A DNA stretch of 64,000 nucleotides. Source: Pisolithus tinctorius (lineage: Eukaryota > Basidiomycota > Agaricomycetes > Boletales > Pisolithaceae). This document shows, piece after piece, positions 45,684 through 58,200 of this stretch. The notes below the pieces were generated by a model. That model did not search any database, was not told the origin of the DNA, and worked only from the letters and a program-made list of their open reading frames with translations. The position numbers were made by a program, and so were the translations under genes. How positions within the stretch are numbered: position 1 is the first letter of the stretch; each line of letters starts with the position of its first letter. The DNA lies in contig JANFAH010000001.1 in NCBI GenBank assembly GCA_024663395.1, positions 5,332,001 through 5,396,000 on the forward strand. The letters run 5' to 3'.

Positions 45684-48225
45684 ATGGTGGGCCCCTCCTT
45701 GCTTGCGCCTAAAAACCCCGGTTTTCGTCTGCTCAGCCGACAAAATGCCATTTTTCGTCACGCTGGTCGTGGCACATTCCAATCAAATGTCGACCGTTAC
45801 AGCACCATTCGCCTCTTTTTCAAACAGCAGCTCATGACATCCACTGCGAATCAACCTGTTAAACGAGACATTGGTTCGAACATGGTTTCAAGTATACGAT
45901 CCCGTGGTCTGGAAGGAGCAAACCCTTTGGGTAGATGCAGGGTTCTTACGTGCCGCAATCACTCAAGTTCCGAGCATAATTCGCAGCGTGGTGTCGACAG
46001 CAGTCCGGGGGGTAGTAGGCAAAAGATGGACTCGCCGCCGCCTTTGAACTGGGAAAATTATCCAAAACTGTATCGCAGGTTAGCGGTGTCACTTTCCCAC
46101 CTGCACCGTCCCACCAGGGATGATTTCCTCAAAGTCGCAGACGGCTTCTGGCAGCGGTTGCGCATACGCTTCAAGTGGTTCACCATCAGGTCATTTCGAA
46201 AATTCAATGCCGACGACATATCTGCGTTCATCACCTGGTTCCTTATGAGCCAAACACTGTGGATCTTCATCGGCACGTGAGTAGGGCACAGATGTAGGAT
46301 GCTCATTGCCTGACATTCACATTTTCAGAACCACTTTTTTTTCGGTTGTCTTCGCTACTGCCAATAGTTTACGACTACAAGGTGAGTGACCTATGTATGG
46401 CATGCAGACACCCACTGACTGTTTACTGGTTGATCAGAATACGTCGCCCGAGGTATTTCCAATTATTTAACCAGTGAAAGGGGGGTTACTGTTATCTTCG
46501 AGTCCGCCATCGTACCAAAATGGAAGGACTCCCGAATATCGTTCAAAAACGTGTATATTTCTCGGCGACCTCAGTCAATACCAACAGTCCCACCTAAGAA
46601 ACCTTCTGGACATAGAGCAGCGGTCGGGTACGATGTGAGTAGTCACCCCGCATACAACGATCCTGTCGAAGAAGACGAAGAAATTTCTCCGAGCCACGAG
46701 GAGGACGACCTGAATTACACAATGTTCGATCTGAATGTCGACTCGATCGATGTTACCTTATCTCTTCAGCGCTGGTTCGACGGGAAGGGTCTCGTGGAGG
46801 ACGCTGTGGTCAAGGGCGTCCGTGGTGTGATAGGTAAGAAATATATCCGATCGTTAGAAGATAGCTTATCGATTATCTTTCACCGTAAAGATCGTCGTTC
46901 CGTCTATTGGGATCCGGAAAACCCCCTTGACCCAGCTGCGTTCCGCCACCCCGCTCACCAAGGTGACTTTGAATTGCAATCACTTCAACTTGAAGACGTT
47001 CTCGTCACCGTTTATCAGCCTGGAGATTTCCGGCCGTATACCACGTCTATCTTTCGCGCTGACATCCGGAAGTTACGGAAACAATGGCTATTTTACGATT
47101 TCCTGTCTGCAGAAAACGTGGTCGGGCAATTTGATAACTGCCTTTTCAGCCTACACAAGCCGCAGAGTATCGGACGGACAACAGAACAGGATCTTAGAGA
47201 TGGAAAATGGTCCCGAATGGTAAGTAAAGCGCTAAAACATTTATCAATATACCCAACGCGGTCGTCGCAACGCAGTCCAGGATACGTATCGATGGTGTCA
47301 ACATAGACCATTTGCAAAACTCTACAACAGATCAAGGTGGACCCCTTTCGTGGATTACATCCGGAAAAGTCGATGCTGTTCTAGATATCAAATTTCCTCG
47401 GGATCTCGAGGATGAGTTTCCCTTCAACGCCATCCTGGGGGAGTTGGCAGAGGTTATTACCACGGCAGCTACGGTATCACTCAATATCGATCGTATTCCC
47501 GGCCAGAGAGAGCTTGCAAAGCCCCCATTAAGCGCCCCTTTCACTGAGGAGAGCGGAGGAGATTCAGATAAACCTAAAGTTGTGATCGATATAGACTTGC
47601 GCTTCCGAGATCTGAAAGCCTCCGTTCCGCTCTTTACCTCGGACTTGACCTACGTCAACAATGCGTTGATTAGGCCCATCGTGGCATTTATGAAGTGAGT
47701 GCAAATTTGGACCGTGCGAAAGCCACGCGCTGACCCGTTGTGCCGATTACAGTGCACATCACACTCTTGTGCCCATCCATTGCAGAGTAATCAAAGACTT
47801 GTCCGACTTTGATGGCGCGTGGACAGTAAGTCTTCAATCTTCCGCTGTTAACCATCTTACCATTTTGCCACAGATGTGGGAAAGTGAGCTTAATTTCTCG
47901 TCAATGCTTCTTCACATTTAACTTCGCTCATTCACAGCTGGACTGATGGATGAAATATCCCAAAAGGTCGGCTGCAACCAATCATAGAGGCAATTGCAAC
48001 GTTGCTGATCGTCACGTTTCGCAGGTGTACGATGCGTTGGCGTATCACGTTACTGAAGTCAACATGAACCGACGGGTGAGAGCAGTGGGGGTTTGGAGCC
48101 TGCAGATGACGGCGAGCACAATGCTGTCTGCGCTGAGGAACCTGATTGACCCCATGGCCGCCCAAGTTAGGGAAATGTACCATGCGAACGGGTTTCCTTT
48201 CGATATCCAAATTCCTGGCCCGTGA
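45684..48225 (+). CDS. mitochondrial inner-membrane protein of the Mdm31/Mdm32 family
   Basis: The start ATG at 45684 (MVGPSLLAPKNPGFRLLSRQ) gives an Arg-rich mitochondrial N-terminus. Exons 45684-46276, 46329-46381, 46438-46833, 46891-47219 and 47277 to about 47695 plus three or four short 3' exons join in frame. Motifs are PPPLNWENYPKLYRRLA, the membrane segment ISAFITWFLMSQTLWIFIG, TSERGVTVIFESAIVPKWKD, SRISFKNVYISRRPQ, DVTLSLQRWFDGKGLVEDAV, SVYWDPENPLDPAAFRHP, FELQSLQLEDVLVTVYQPGD, FRPYTTSIFRADIRKLRKQW, DLRFRDLKASVPLFTSDLTY and ALIRPIVAFM. It ends GFPFDIQIPGP. In yeast, Mdm31 and Mdm32 sit in the inner membrane and are needed for mitochondrial morphology and lipid (cardiolipin) homeostasis. 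I cannot tell which paralog this is. It neighbours the mitochondrial polymerase gene, but in eukaryotes this does not imply co-regulation. Confidence 0.9.
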
Positions 48226-48559
48226 ACTTGGTATGATAGATAAGAGGATGTTCTGTGAAAATGAATTTGACCCCCATTCATATCCTAGTTTTAATCCTAC
48301 GCTCTAATGCTGAAAGTACCTGTAGTGTACCCCTAATATACTCGTGGTACATCGAAGTTCATAGTGTACGTGTTACCTCCTATGTATTACCTCGCTGCGT
48401 CAGAAGGGGGTGCATCGGCAACGGTCCCAAAGATGGTAAGTTGTCCCCGAAACCAGTCTAAATATGGCAGACGTTCTCGGCGTTGGCTGTGTTTGTCGCA
48501 AGAGCCTGCAGCCATCACAATCTCACCGCCAAAAGACATCAACGAACGCGTCGAGCTCG

Positions 48560-48711
48560 GTGAGTACAAACTAGATCATGTTGGCATGCCGAAAGCTTCA
48601 GGTCGTCATCCTATGATGGTTGGTGGCGAAAAACTTGGGCAGAAGGTTCTATGTTGTGTGGATGCGGATGAGGTACACTGGATGCTAATGCATACAATCG
48701 ACCATCCACAG
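48560..48711 (+). promoter_or_regulatory. probable 5' UTR intron of the eS7 gene
   Basis: A strong donor (G/GTGAGTAC at 48560) and an acceptor (CACAG ending 48711) lie just upstream of TTTTAACATACCACCATG. The 152-nt intron is longer than typical introns here. Long 5' UTR introns are frequent in fungal ribosomal protein genes and can enhance expression. The upstream leader exon would lie near 48450-48559. This is inferred from splice signals only. Confidence 0.5.
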
Positions 48712-48727
48712 GTTTTAACATACCACC

Positions 48728-49421
48728 ATGTCCGTTGCTGTCAAGATCCTTCGTACGGCAAACGCGCCAAACACTGCTCCGGACGAAACGGAGACCAGCG
48801 TTGCCCAGGCATTGCTCGACCTAGAGACCAACGTTCCCGAGCTCAAGGCTGAGCTTCGCCCCCTACAAATATCCGCTGCCCGGGAGGTGGATGTCCGCGG
48901 AGGAAAGAAAGCCATCGTAGTATTTGTCCCCCATCCCCAACTGAAGGCATTCCATAAGGTTCAGCAAAGGTATGTGGAAAGCTCACATTGCGCTAATATT
49001 GACATTCTCAAAATCGCTATTTGCAAGGCTTACGAGGGAATTGGAGAAGAAGTTTTCTGATAGACACGTAGTCTTCGTCGCCCAACGCCGGATTCTTGGC
49101 AAGCCAACACGCAACTCGCGCACCAAGCAGAAGAGACCCCGTAACCGCACGCTCACGCAAGTCCACGAGAAAATACTTGAAGACCTTGTCTTCCCCACAG
49201 AGATCATTGGCAAGAGGACTCGGGTTGCGACTGACGGGTCAAAGCTCTTAAAAGTGTATGTCCAACAACTTGCCAGTGTTGCCGTAGCTTATGGTTTGCA
49301 CAGGATTCTTGACCCCAAGGACGCCACGTCGTTGGAGTATAAGCTGGATTCATTCTCATCCGTCTACCGGCGTTTGACGGGCAAGGACGTGGTGTTCGAG
49401 TTCCCTACGAACCAGGAGTAG
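48728..49421 (+). CDS. RPS7: small-subunit ribosomal protein eS7
   Basis: Two exons (48728-48969 and 49028-49421) encode 211 residues. The sequence [134 protein letters not shown] and [14 protein letters not shown] is unmistakably cytosolic eS7 of the 40S subunit. The intron (48970-49027) splits Arg-82 near the HKVQQR/LTREL junction. The start has the strong ACCACCATG context, and a probable 5' UTR intron precedes it. High, constitutive expression is expected. Confidence 0.96.
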
Positions 49422-50016
49422 ATATGTGGATAGGTCGCCATCACATTATGACTTCTTCGACGAGTATACTGCATCTAACCAAAATGTATGGCCATGCCAC
49501 ATGATATCTCTGCATGATGGTCCCTTTCGGCGGTTTTCCAAGAAGCCAGGGTGACATAAACGATGGCTCGTTCCAAACGTGGGCAAACTAATTGGTGCTG
49601 GCTGCGCAAATTTTGCTCGCCATAATGATTTTCCAGATTTATTAGTCCGTGCGGGGTGCCGTGTGAAATGGCATGTCTATTGGCCAGCGTTGTGCAGAGG
49701 ATCTTGGTTGGCTTATCATGTTGTTGGAATTGGTTTGGAGATCACTGAGCCAGCTACGAAGCCAGCCTCACTTCACGGGATGCCCGCGTCGTAGGCGACG
49801 GTCAAATGAATTACTGATATTGCTACCCCAATCTTGGGGTGGAGCCTATCCGCTCCCGCATTCAAATTCGCTTGCGGTCAAGTTCTTCCGATCATTACTT
49901 ATCGTGCGGCGAGTCCCCTTCAGATGATGACGGCCCATAAATATAAAAGTGCACCTTCCACAAACTCACGCTTTCACTTTCCCCTCTGACGAGTACTAAG
50001 TGATCAATCCGCGAAC
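49422..50016. other. spacer with sugar-transporter promoter
   Basis: About 600 bp between eS7 and the sugar transporter. The right part holds the TATA element described separately. No coding exon or RNA gene is visible. Confidence 0.4.
49937..49949 (+). promoter_or_regulatory. TATA box of the sugar transporter gene
   Basis: The sequence ATAAATATAAAAG lies 68-80 bp upstream of the transporter ATG, a suitable distance for a fungal TATA box with a short CT-rich leader (49970-49986). TATA-containing promoters often belong to regulated genes, which fits a nutrient transporter. Confidence 0.55.
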
Positions 50017-52738
50017 ATGACGCAGAGTGGACAGAACTCGCTCAACTCCGGCGATGTGAAGGAGACTCGTGAAGTCGTCCAAGACGAGTTTTCCGGGCTC
50101 AACCTTACCGAGATGGGGGGTCGCGTGGGGTTTAAAGGTATCTTCGATAACACATTCGTGTAAGACTCGGCGGTACCTTGGGAATTATCAGATGACAGAT
50201 CTGCTTGCAGACTCGGTGTTACATGCTTCGCAACTCTAGGAGGTTTTGTGAGCAGTTATTCTCTTGCTTGGAAAGTTGAATTATTAATGGACGAATCCAA
50301 CAGCTTTTCGGCTATGATCAGGGAGTCGTCAGCAATGTGCTTGCGATCGAGTCTTTTGGCGCTGCGTTCCCAAAAATCTACATGGATAGCAACCTCAAAG
50401 TCGATCGGTTGGTTCTCTTGGTAATCGTGACGAACTGACCAAATACCCAGGGTTGGTTTGTGTCGACCCTACTCCTGGGTTTGTATCACCATACATTGGC
50501 ACCGTGCACCACATTAACATCCGATACTTTCAGCTGCATGGTTTGGCTCTTTGCTAAATGGTCCTATCTGTGACAAGGTACGTGTGACTCAGTAGATTTG
50601 CATCGGCAACCTGACGCTGCGCAGATTGGACGGAAACGCAACATCATGGGGAATATCGTTATATTCTTGATCGGTGGTGCCCTCCAAACAGGAGCAACTG
50701 CGGAGAGTACGTTCTATCTCATACTTTCGCTGATGCCCCCCTGAGGCCACCGCAGAACATCTTTTCATTGGTCGAGCCATTGCTGGTCTTGCTGTCGGCG
50801 CGTTGACACATGTTGTTCCCATGTACCTGGCTGAAATCTCGAGTGCAAATATCCGGGGAGCTCTTGTTGCCCTCCAACAGCTCTCCATTACACTTGGGGT
50901 GGGTTCTCTGTTCATGAAACCTGAAACTTTCACAACAGAAATGCCTATGCATCAGATTCTCATAAGCTGTATGTCTATCAAAACATGAAAGTACAATTTT
51001 ATTCTCATTTAAATACAATTCAGACTGGATTGCATATGGCACATCACATATTGGCGGTACACGCTGTGCACCAGGGGTTGCATACACAGGACCGCTCTTA
51101 AATGGCAGTCCTACATTTGATCCATATACCGATGTTCCTGCGGGTGGCTGCACCGGCCAGAAGCAGGCGTCGTGGAGAGTCCCCATCGGCATCCAGTTGT
51201 TCCCTGCCTTGGTTGGTTATCCCATTGACGTCGTCCGACATCTTCCCTAACAACGTATCACCTAGTTACTCGGTATAGGCATGGCGTTCATGCCTTATTC
51301 TCCTCGTTGGTTGACGGAACGTGGACGTGATGACGAGGCTCTGCAAACCCTTTCTTCCCTCCGTCGAAAACCACTTAATGATCTCACTGTCCGCTATGAA
51401 TTCTTAGAGATCAAGGCCGAACTTCGCTACTCTCGTGAGATCACGGCACTTAAATACCCCAACGCGTCCAAATTCCAGCGATTTATTAACAACTACATTG
51501 CACTTATGTCTACTTGGCCCAAATTCAAGCGTTTGGCCGTTGGGTGTCTGACAATGTTCTACCAACAATTCATAGTAGGATGCTCCGATCTTCAATTGTG
51601 CATGACGCTGACACCTTGTTAGGGTATCAATGTAAGGGAACTATATTGGGCAGTTGCAACTGATCTCAACGTTCTTTTAGGCCATAATTTACTATGCACC
51701 TACCAGTAAGCCTATTCCGTGTCTTTCCGGCCGCGAACCTGCCTCATTCCTATTAGTTTTCGGGCAGCTTGGACTCAACCCCAACACGACATCTCTTCTG
51801 GCAACTGGCCTCTATGGAATCCTTAATGTGTGTGATAAATTCCCTAGCTTTCCTCTGATGTTCTCGTTGTAATATAGTATAATTCTTTGTTTCAGACTCT
51901 TGGCACTCTCCCCGCTATCATGCTACTTGATAGTGTGGGTAGACGGCCACTCCTGATGTCTGGTGCACTCGGGTGTTTTGTTGCTTTGCTCATTGTCGGT
52001 TCCCTCATTGCTGCCTTTGGTGACGATTGGCCGGTACATCCCTCTGCTGGTCGCGCCGCTATTGGTGAGCGCGTTCAAGTAATTATACTCCAGCAAGTGC
52101 TGACCCGCTTCCGGCTAGCTTTCGTGTACTTCTACGGCGTGAACTTTGCATATTCGTGGGCACCTATCGGTTGGGGTGAGCATTCATTGATGATATCCTT
52201 CCGTGTGCAGTGCAAGTGATCAGTGAACAGTCCTCCCAAGTGAAGTCTTCCCTCTCCATCTCAGGTCAACGGGCATCTCCATTACCACATCGTGTACATG
52301 GATGTCTAATTTGTAGGCTCCCTTACTCGCTTCATTTACTGTGGAGGTCGCTCAATTCGCCAATAGCATTATTGGTTTGGTCTCCCCGCGGATGCTCGCC
52401 CAAATTGGGCATGGTGGAACATACTTTTTCTTCGCTGCATTCGCTATTTTGGCATTTCTTTCTGCACGTGAGTGTTCTCCTCGAAATAGGTTTATGACAA
52501 TGACGAGCTAATTATGCCGACTTTAAGTCTTCTTCTACCCAGAAACTAAAGGGAAGGTGAGTACCTCTCCATGCCCACCTCTTCGTCACTTTCCCACTGT
52601 TTCACAAACGACACTTTCTAGACCCTTGAAGAGATGGACGCGGCGTTTGGGGATGTTACGAGCGAACAGGAGAAACAGCATATGGAAAGGATCTGCCGTG
52701 AACTTGGCCTTCCAAGCAAGGCCCTTCTTTCAGCTTGA
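50017..52738 (+). CDS. MFS sugar transporter
   Basis: About 18 small exons join in frame to a protein of roughly 550 residues with 12 predicted membrane helices. It is a plasma-membrane hexose/proton symporter type. Signatures are LGGFLFGYDQGVVSNVL in helix 1, IGRKRNIMGN, LFIGRAIAGLAVGALTHVVP, MYLAEISSANIRGALVALQQ, PYSPRWLTERGRDDEAL, FYQQFIGINAIIYYAPTIFG, LLDSVGRRPLLMSG, FAYSWAPIGWVLPSEVFPLH, RSTGISITTSCTWMSNF and PETKGKTLEEMDAAFG. The usual PESPR motif reads PYSPR. Several exons are extremely short: 13 nt at 50956-50968 (encoding ILIS), 9 nt at 51623-51631 (encoding Gly-Ile-Asn) and 25 nt at 51681-51705. No lesions are needed. The substrate cannot be fixed from sequence, though the Q-Q-x-x-G-I-N-x-x-x-Y-Y motif indicates a monosaccharide transporter. 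Confidence 0.93.
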
Positions 52739-53823
52739 AAACAGCCGTAGAGCGACGAAGCCGCACGAGCGGCATGCCCTACATATATTCACTGTCATCT
52801 CCTAAGCCACATAGTCATCAATCCGTTGCTGAACTAGTCAGATGGTGTGTAAGGTTCGATGAATTCTTCAGGTACGTCTGATTGATATGGCGAATACTCA
52901 TCCATATTTCAGTGAGTGAACGAAAATTACCTGGTCGGCTGGAGGTCCCGCGATTTAGAGGGCCTGTTTTTCGGGCTGTCTCGATCATGACTATTGGAAG
53001 AAAAAAAATCGGTACAGTCATCGTGCTGTGCTATAATTGGGTTCCTTACAGCTGCTGCTGGCGTGGTGGTAAGCGACAGTCCAGCCTGCTTGGAATTCGC
53101 AATGTTGTCCCTTCGTTTCCATTAGGAGTTTTCAAAGGGTCGCTGTAGAATCGTAGGGCGCGGTGAAGCAGCAGTCATAATAATAGATGAACCAATCAGT
53201 TTAAGCTCGTCGCATACCAGAGACCAGTTGCGGCAAACCTCTTGGTGTTGTCGCGAAGACAAGATGCTCATTGGCTTAGGCTCAGGTCCGCGACGTCAGG
53301 GCGTCTGAATCCCGTGTAGCCACTACCACCCATTGAGGATCCACCCCCGATCACCTTGGAGGGCCAGAGTGCACAGTACCATTGAGCCAGAACCCGTAAC
53401 CATTTCCGTTTCAAGCGTCGTGCCCCTAATCAGCATTGACATAGGCATTCCAGAGGCCACACAGGCTAACTAGTAACTGTGAGACATTCCTGTACCACTA
53501 CAGCGGTTTCGTCGGAGTATCGACGCGAAAGTCTGAAAAACCGGAGACGAGATATAGAAGACGCAAGGCTTTGACACCGTCTACACAAGTTCACTCCTCG
53601 TTGGTTTTGAGGAACATGAACAGCGCTGTGTCAACATCGGGACTGAATCTAAATGTGTCTGGCTATGTCTGCGGTGACGATGTGTACTGGAGTACATTTA
53701 TGAGCAGAGCCATGGCCAACACGACTCCGAGTCACCGTACAGTGGAAGTAAAATGAAGCTTCCTGCATAGCCACCACACGCAGAGCACAGCCACGTGTGT
53801 GGCCAGCTTTGTTCGACTCCGCT
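52739..53823. other. intergenic, no gene assigned
   Basis: About 1.1 kb between the sugar transporter and the Lifeguard-type gene. Short frames such as 52882-53148 and 53571-53756 (plus) have no family match or consistent splice sites. A CCAAT motif occurs near 53190. No RNA gene is evident. Confidence 0.4.
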
Positions 53824-53830
53824 TATATAA
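53824..53830 (+). promoter_or_regulatory. TATA box of the BAX-inhibitor-like gene
   Basis: TATATAA within CTTATATAAGCC lies about 50 bp upstream of the ATG at 53881. It implies transcription starting around 53855 and a very short leader. Confidence 0.55.
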
Positions 53831-53880
53831 GCCCATCCTGCTATCTCAGTACTGTTCTCTAACATCATACATTGTTCGCG

Positions 53881-55230
53881 ATGAGCTCAAGCAGTCACGT
53901 CCCAGTCCCGCCACCGTCGTATCATGCTTCCGGGACATCGAAACCACTGTCCATCCACTCTGATGCGAATGAACCATTACTTGGTCAGCGCTCTGGAGGC
54001 ATCTATGATCAACCCGAGGCTGGTGACCTCCCAGATGATTTCAAGGTGTGTAGGATTTCTCTTCCTACTATGTCCCTGTGTTTATGTTCACCAGTATGGT
54101 GTAACTGTCGCCGACAGCGTTGCAGAAGTGAGAGCCGCCTTTATTCGCAAGGTGTACACAGTTCTCTGTAAGCGTCCGTATATGATGCTTGAAATGATCC
54201 CTCACACCTTTTCTTCCTGCAGTCTTCCAAATTGTCAGTGAAAGCCCTTCCTTCATCGGTACCTGTACTGACACAAACTTGTGACAGCTTGCAACGACTC
54301 TTGTAGCTGGTGGTTTGTCCCAGTCCTTTGATGCAGTCGTCTGGGTCACAACACAGTCTGTTTACCTTCTACTCTGTCACTATTTACATCCTCACTTTCG
54401 TTTAGCCCATGGTCTTTCTATGTCCCGCTCTTCGGCACACTGGTTAATATCGGCCTCTTGTACTGGAAGCGCCACAGCCACCCTCTCAATTTCATCTTGC
54501 TGGGTACATTCACCTTATTGGAGGCGTTCACCCTTGGTATCGCTACTGCGTTCATCGACAACGTCGTCGTGTTGCAAGCTCTGTACGTTCTCGGTGTGAC
54601 AGCTTCCTTGCGGTAACTCACAGCTTTTGAACACAGGTTGATCACACTTGGGGTTTTCCTCGGACTGACCTTGTTCACGCTCCAGACCAAGGTATATCTG
54701 CATCATCTTCCTTCCCGTGACCTCATCTCACACATGCGACCTAGTATGACTTCTCCGGCCTCGGACCGTGGCTGTTCGGCGGTCTCATTGCTTTGCGTAA
54801 GCTTCACTTCTTGTCTCGTACTGACGTGTAAAACGTGACTGATGTTCTACCCTACGTCCCGTAGTTATGACTGGCATTGTCGGCATTTTTATTCCGTTTA
54901 GTCGGACCCTCGATCTTGTGTACGCCATCCTCGGGTGCCTCATTTTCAGCGGCTATATCGTATATGATACGTACTTGATCACGAAACGCTTCTCGCCAGA
55001 CGAGTACATTATCGGTGCCCTCAGTTTGTACCTTGAGTGCGTGTCCCTTCCACATCTTCCGTTCTATACTGTGTTTTGCTGCTGTGCTGACCATGGGTCT
55101 CCTCACTTCGTGAACAGCTTCATCAACCTGTGTAAGTTCTTCCATTCCAACACGTTCACGGATGCTGATCATTCCTCATTTCAAAGTCCTCAACATCTTA
55201 CGCCTCCTGAGCGATCTCCAGGATCGTTGA
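53881..55230 (+). CDS. BAX inhibitor-1 / Lifeguard (TMBIM) family protein
   Basis: About nine exons encode a protein of roughly 280 residues. The soluble N-terminus is Ser/Pro-rich (MSSSSHVPVPPPSYHASG, EPLLGQRSGGIYDQPEAGDL, PDDFKYGVTVADSVAEVRAA). It is followed by IRKVYTVLFFQILATTLVAG and six or seven hydrophobic helices (HPWSFYVPLFGTLVNIGLLY, PLNFILLGTFTLLEAFTLGI, LITLGVFLGLTLFTLQTKYD, FSGLGPWLFGGLIALLMTGI, SRTLDLVYAILGCLIFSGYI, VYDTYLITKRFSPDEYIIGA, LSLYLDFINLFLNILRLLSD). Family members are Ca2+-leak or anti-apoptotic proteins of the ER, Golgi or vacuole; yeast Bxi1/Ybh3 is a relative. The D..VYD..L.T....S.DEY pattern contains the conserved aspartates of the Ca2+/pH gate. The ATG at 53881 is preferred because the upstream in-frame codons have no ATG. 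No lesions. Confidence 0.93.
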
Positions 55231-58200
55231 AATCTACGTTTCCGCTGCGATGAATGTTTGATGACTAACAAAGGAACTGAAGAATGCCTATGAGGTGTGC
55301 TGCGGACTTGAGCTTTCCTAATGTGTTCTTCGTTGTCCTTTTCCTGCTTCGTCACAACTTAACATCAATTCTGATACTTATACTAGCTAGTTCTTATGTC
55401 TGTCATATGTATATGTAGGTTGATACATTGCCTTAACTTTGGGAGTAAGTTTCTTACAGCTTGGAGTGCCACAGAAGCTAGCAACGAAATAGGTCCCATT
55501 CAAACACCGACGATCGGAGTCGAACTCAAAACTTCGATGTTCATCACGCTCAAACCTATATCTCTATTATTTCCTCATCAATTTCAATGGTCTAACTTGG
55601 AGGGATTTTAGTTTTCTCAAATTCATTGGTGTGTTGTAAAAGATTTGGCATGTATTAGGTACTGAATTCATGTGATTGCAAAATTGTGTCCAGCCAGTGG
55701 TGGATGTTCAGCACAGCGTTATATAATAATAATGGGAGGCAGTCATCGCGTCTGACGAAGTGTTTATATCTGTTTGTGCCTAATCTATCTAATCTGCCTG
55801 CAATACATCGGGGGAAACCCAGAAAACTCGAAACGTGACTTGCTTTGTAAGCAAGATCATATTACGCCAGGAACCCGTTGTCAGCCTGACTCGGAAGCAA
55901 ACCAACCCCCCGCTGAAGCCGAAAGTGGCCTACGTACGCTCGACACACCGACTGCACCCATTATCCGATCACAAAATACCATACAGGTTCATGGACGCCA
56001 TCTCCGATCTCATCAATGAACATGGCACACTGACCTTCTGCTCGGAACAAGACATCGTGAATTAATCGGACAAGGCAAACCGGGAACACGGCCCTGGTGT
56101 GCAAGTCCGCGCGAGGTTATGTTCAAGACCATGCCTTCACTGATTTGAACGTTCATGCGGTTTTTGCTCGGCGTGGCTTACCGGTTGAGGAGTCATCGGA
56201 GGGAACACGGACGTGCATGTGTTCTCATGTCTTATCCGAACGCTCTCTAGCTGGCGCATCTGGCAGCTCGACAAACGCGTGTTGCACTAAGATTGACAAG
56301 TAGGTGCTAATAATAATGGGCACTCGAAGTAGCTTGACGTCGGACAATGATGGCTTCATTGCCCTTGGATGGTCTTCGGACATTTCCCTGCTTCATTGAA
56401 TGAAATTGTTCACATGCTCTTCAGTCCGTGGGGTTAAAGAGCGAATGTGGGGTGTGACCCTGAACATGAGGTCTTCCCCGCCGATACCATGACCAACTCC
56501 TTGCGAAGTTGAATGTGCAGCAGGGGCGCAACCTCCCTTGCGTCCATTTGAACTGTGCACTTACAAAATTGCCTCCGCGAACCCTAACTCTCGACTAGTC
56601 AGTTTTGGGTTTGATGACCCCTCCCCGTCCAGCCGGGGCGCATCATCATCATCAGGACAAAGTATCAGAAAAAACGGTTTATTTTTTCAGTTCAGCAAAT
56701 GTGACCTGAAACTAGTGGCGCATCATATCATCCAGAAGTCGTAACTTGGGCCCCGTAAGTGCTGATCAGATGCTACGTCGGAACAAGCAGATACGTAGGA
56801 ACGGCCATCAATTAGAAGCTTTTCTATAACTCATCCAGCTGGTGTGGGAGGAACTTTGCGCCAGTAAACGTAGCCGTTATGCTTGGAATATGTGGATTTT
56901 TTTTTCAAACTTATTGTGAGTTGACACAGGCAACTTAGTCAAAGCGGATCGGCTCGACGATGTATCTATCACTAGTAAGCAGAGCACCGCTGGAGACGGC
57001 GTAATGCATTGCCCATAGCTATGGCAGATTCCCATTGCAGTCGGATCAATCCGACGCCTCATCGCTGAGCAGCGCGTCTATCAGGTTATATAAAAGGTGA
57101 GCTCACCGCTCCCAAAACATGAACCAATACCAACATTGGCGCTCTTCTAACTGGAGACCGTACTTGTAAACGCCAGTAGGCATCATCTCCGATGACAAAC
57201 GGGTGCGTATACATAGGGTGTACGTGGATGTCGAATCCAATGAAGGTATCTCCAGAACAACGGATTGCTTGGACTTGTGCTTATGAGCACGTTGCGCGGT
57301 GGACATGGCTTCTGACAGTTGGGATATTTAAGTTCTGCTTGATTTGGCACGGAATTTATCCGATGTCCCTGGGCATAACGCCCATGACTGCTACAGATTA
57401 CTCGTGGGTATTCGCGAATCGAAGAAGAGGTCGAGTTGGTGTTCTAGGCTACCAGCTGAAGGATCGAATTAAATGAGGAGATAGGGTCACTTACCTGCTA
57501 GGGTGCTAGTGGAGTAGACTTGCGTCGAGTTTGTATATCAAATCAAGTCGGATCCGAAGGAAATGTCATGCAAGTGTACAAGACAGGCAGACTTTCCGCA
57601 ACATTCTGCGATGTAATCCCGTGGCCAGGGACGCAGTAAAAGAGCGCCGTATGAATGTCATCGTGGGATCGTTCAACTAGCCACGTACTGTTGATATATG
57701 TCCATATCCACTTCCTAGCTGACATGGATGGGCATGGTGGAGGTGCTGAAAAGTCAGCAATGTGCCGCCGGTGATACGGTGGAGTTTGCTTTCTGAATCT
57801 GACGAGTAAACATGACGAAACTGTGAGTAACACCGATGCAGTCCGTTGAGTCACCTTATGATATCAACGTGGGGTTTGTTTTATGTGTGTTCTCGCCAAA
57901 GTAAAGGAGCCGAAGGCTGACGCGATTCGTATTAGAGAAGAAGAGCGGGACGCGTAACGACAAAGAGCAATAAGAACGCATAATTTATATACGCCGCACA
58001 GGTGACGTCAGTACTGATATCGCCAGTTGGTAGTTGCACCACTCCGCGTGTTACAGTGGCGACCGCGCGTCACCTTGAAGACAAGGTGGAGCAGAAGGAA
58101 CAAACTTCGCGCGGTGGACCGGCGCAGCTCGCCTGTATCGTAGATCAGTATGTGTGGCGTCTACCCTCTAGAATGTCCGGTCGCACTGGTTGCCAGTAGC

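Noticed and set aside
55480..55560. Possible tRNA (GGAGTCGAACTC, like a T-arm on the minus strand)
   Set aside because: The T-stem does not pair and no acceptor or anticodon arm could be built.
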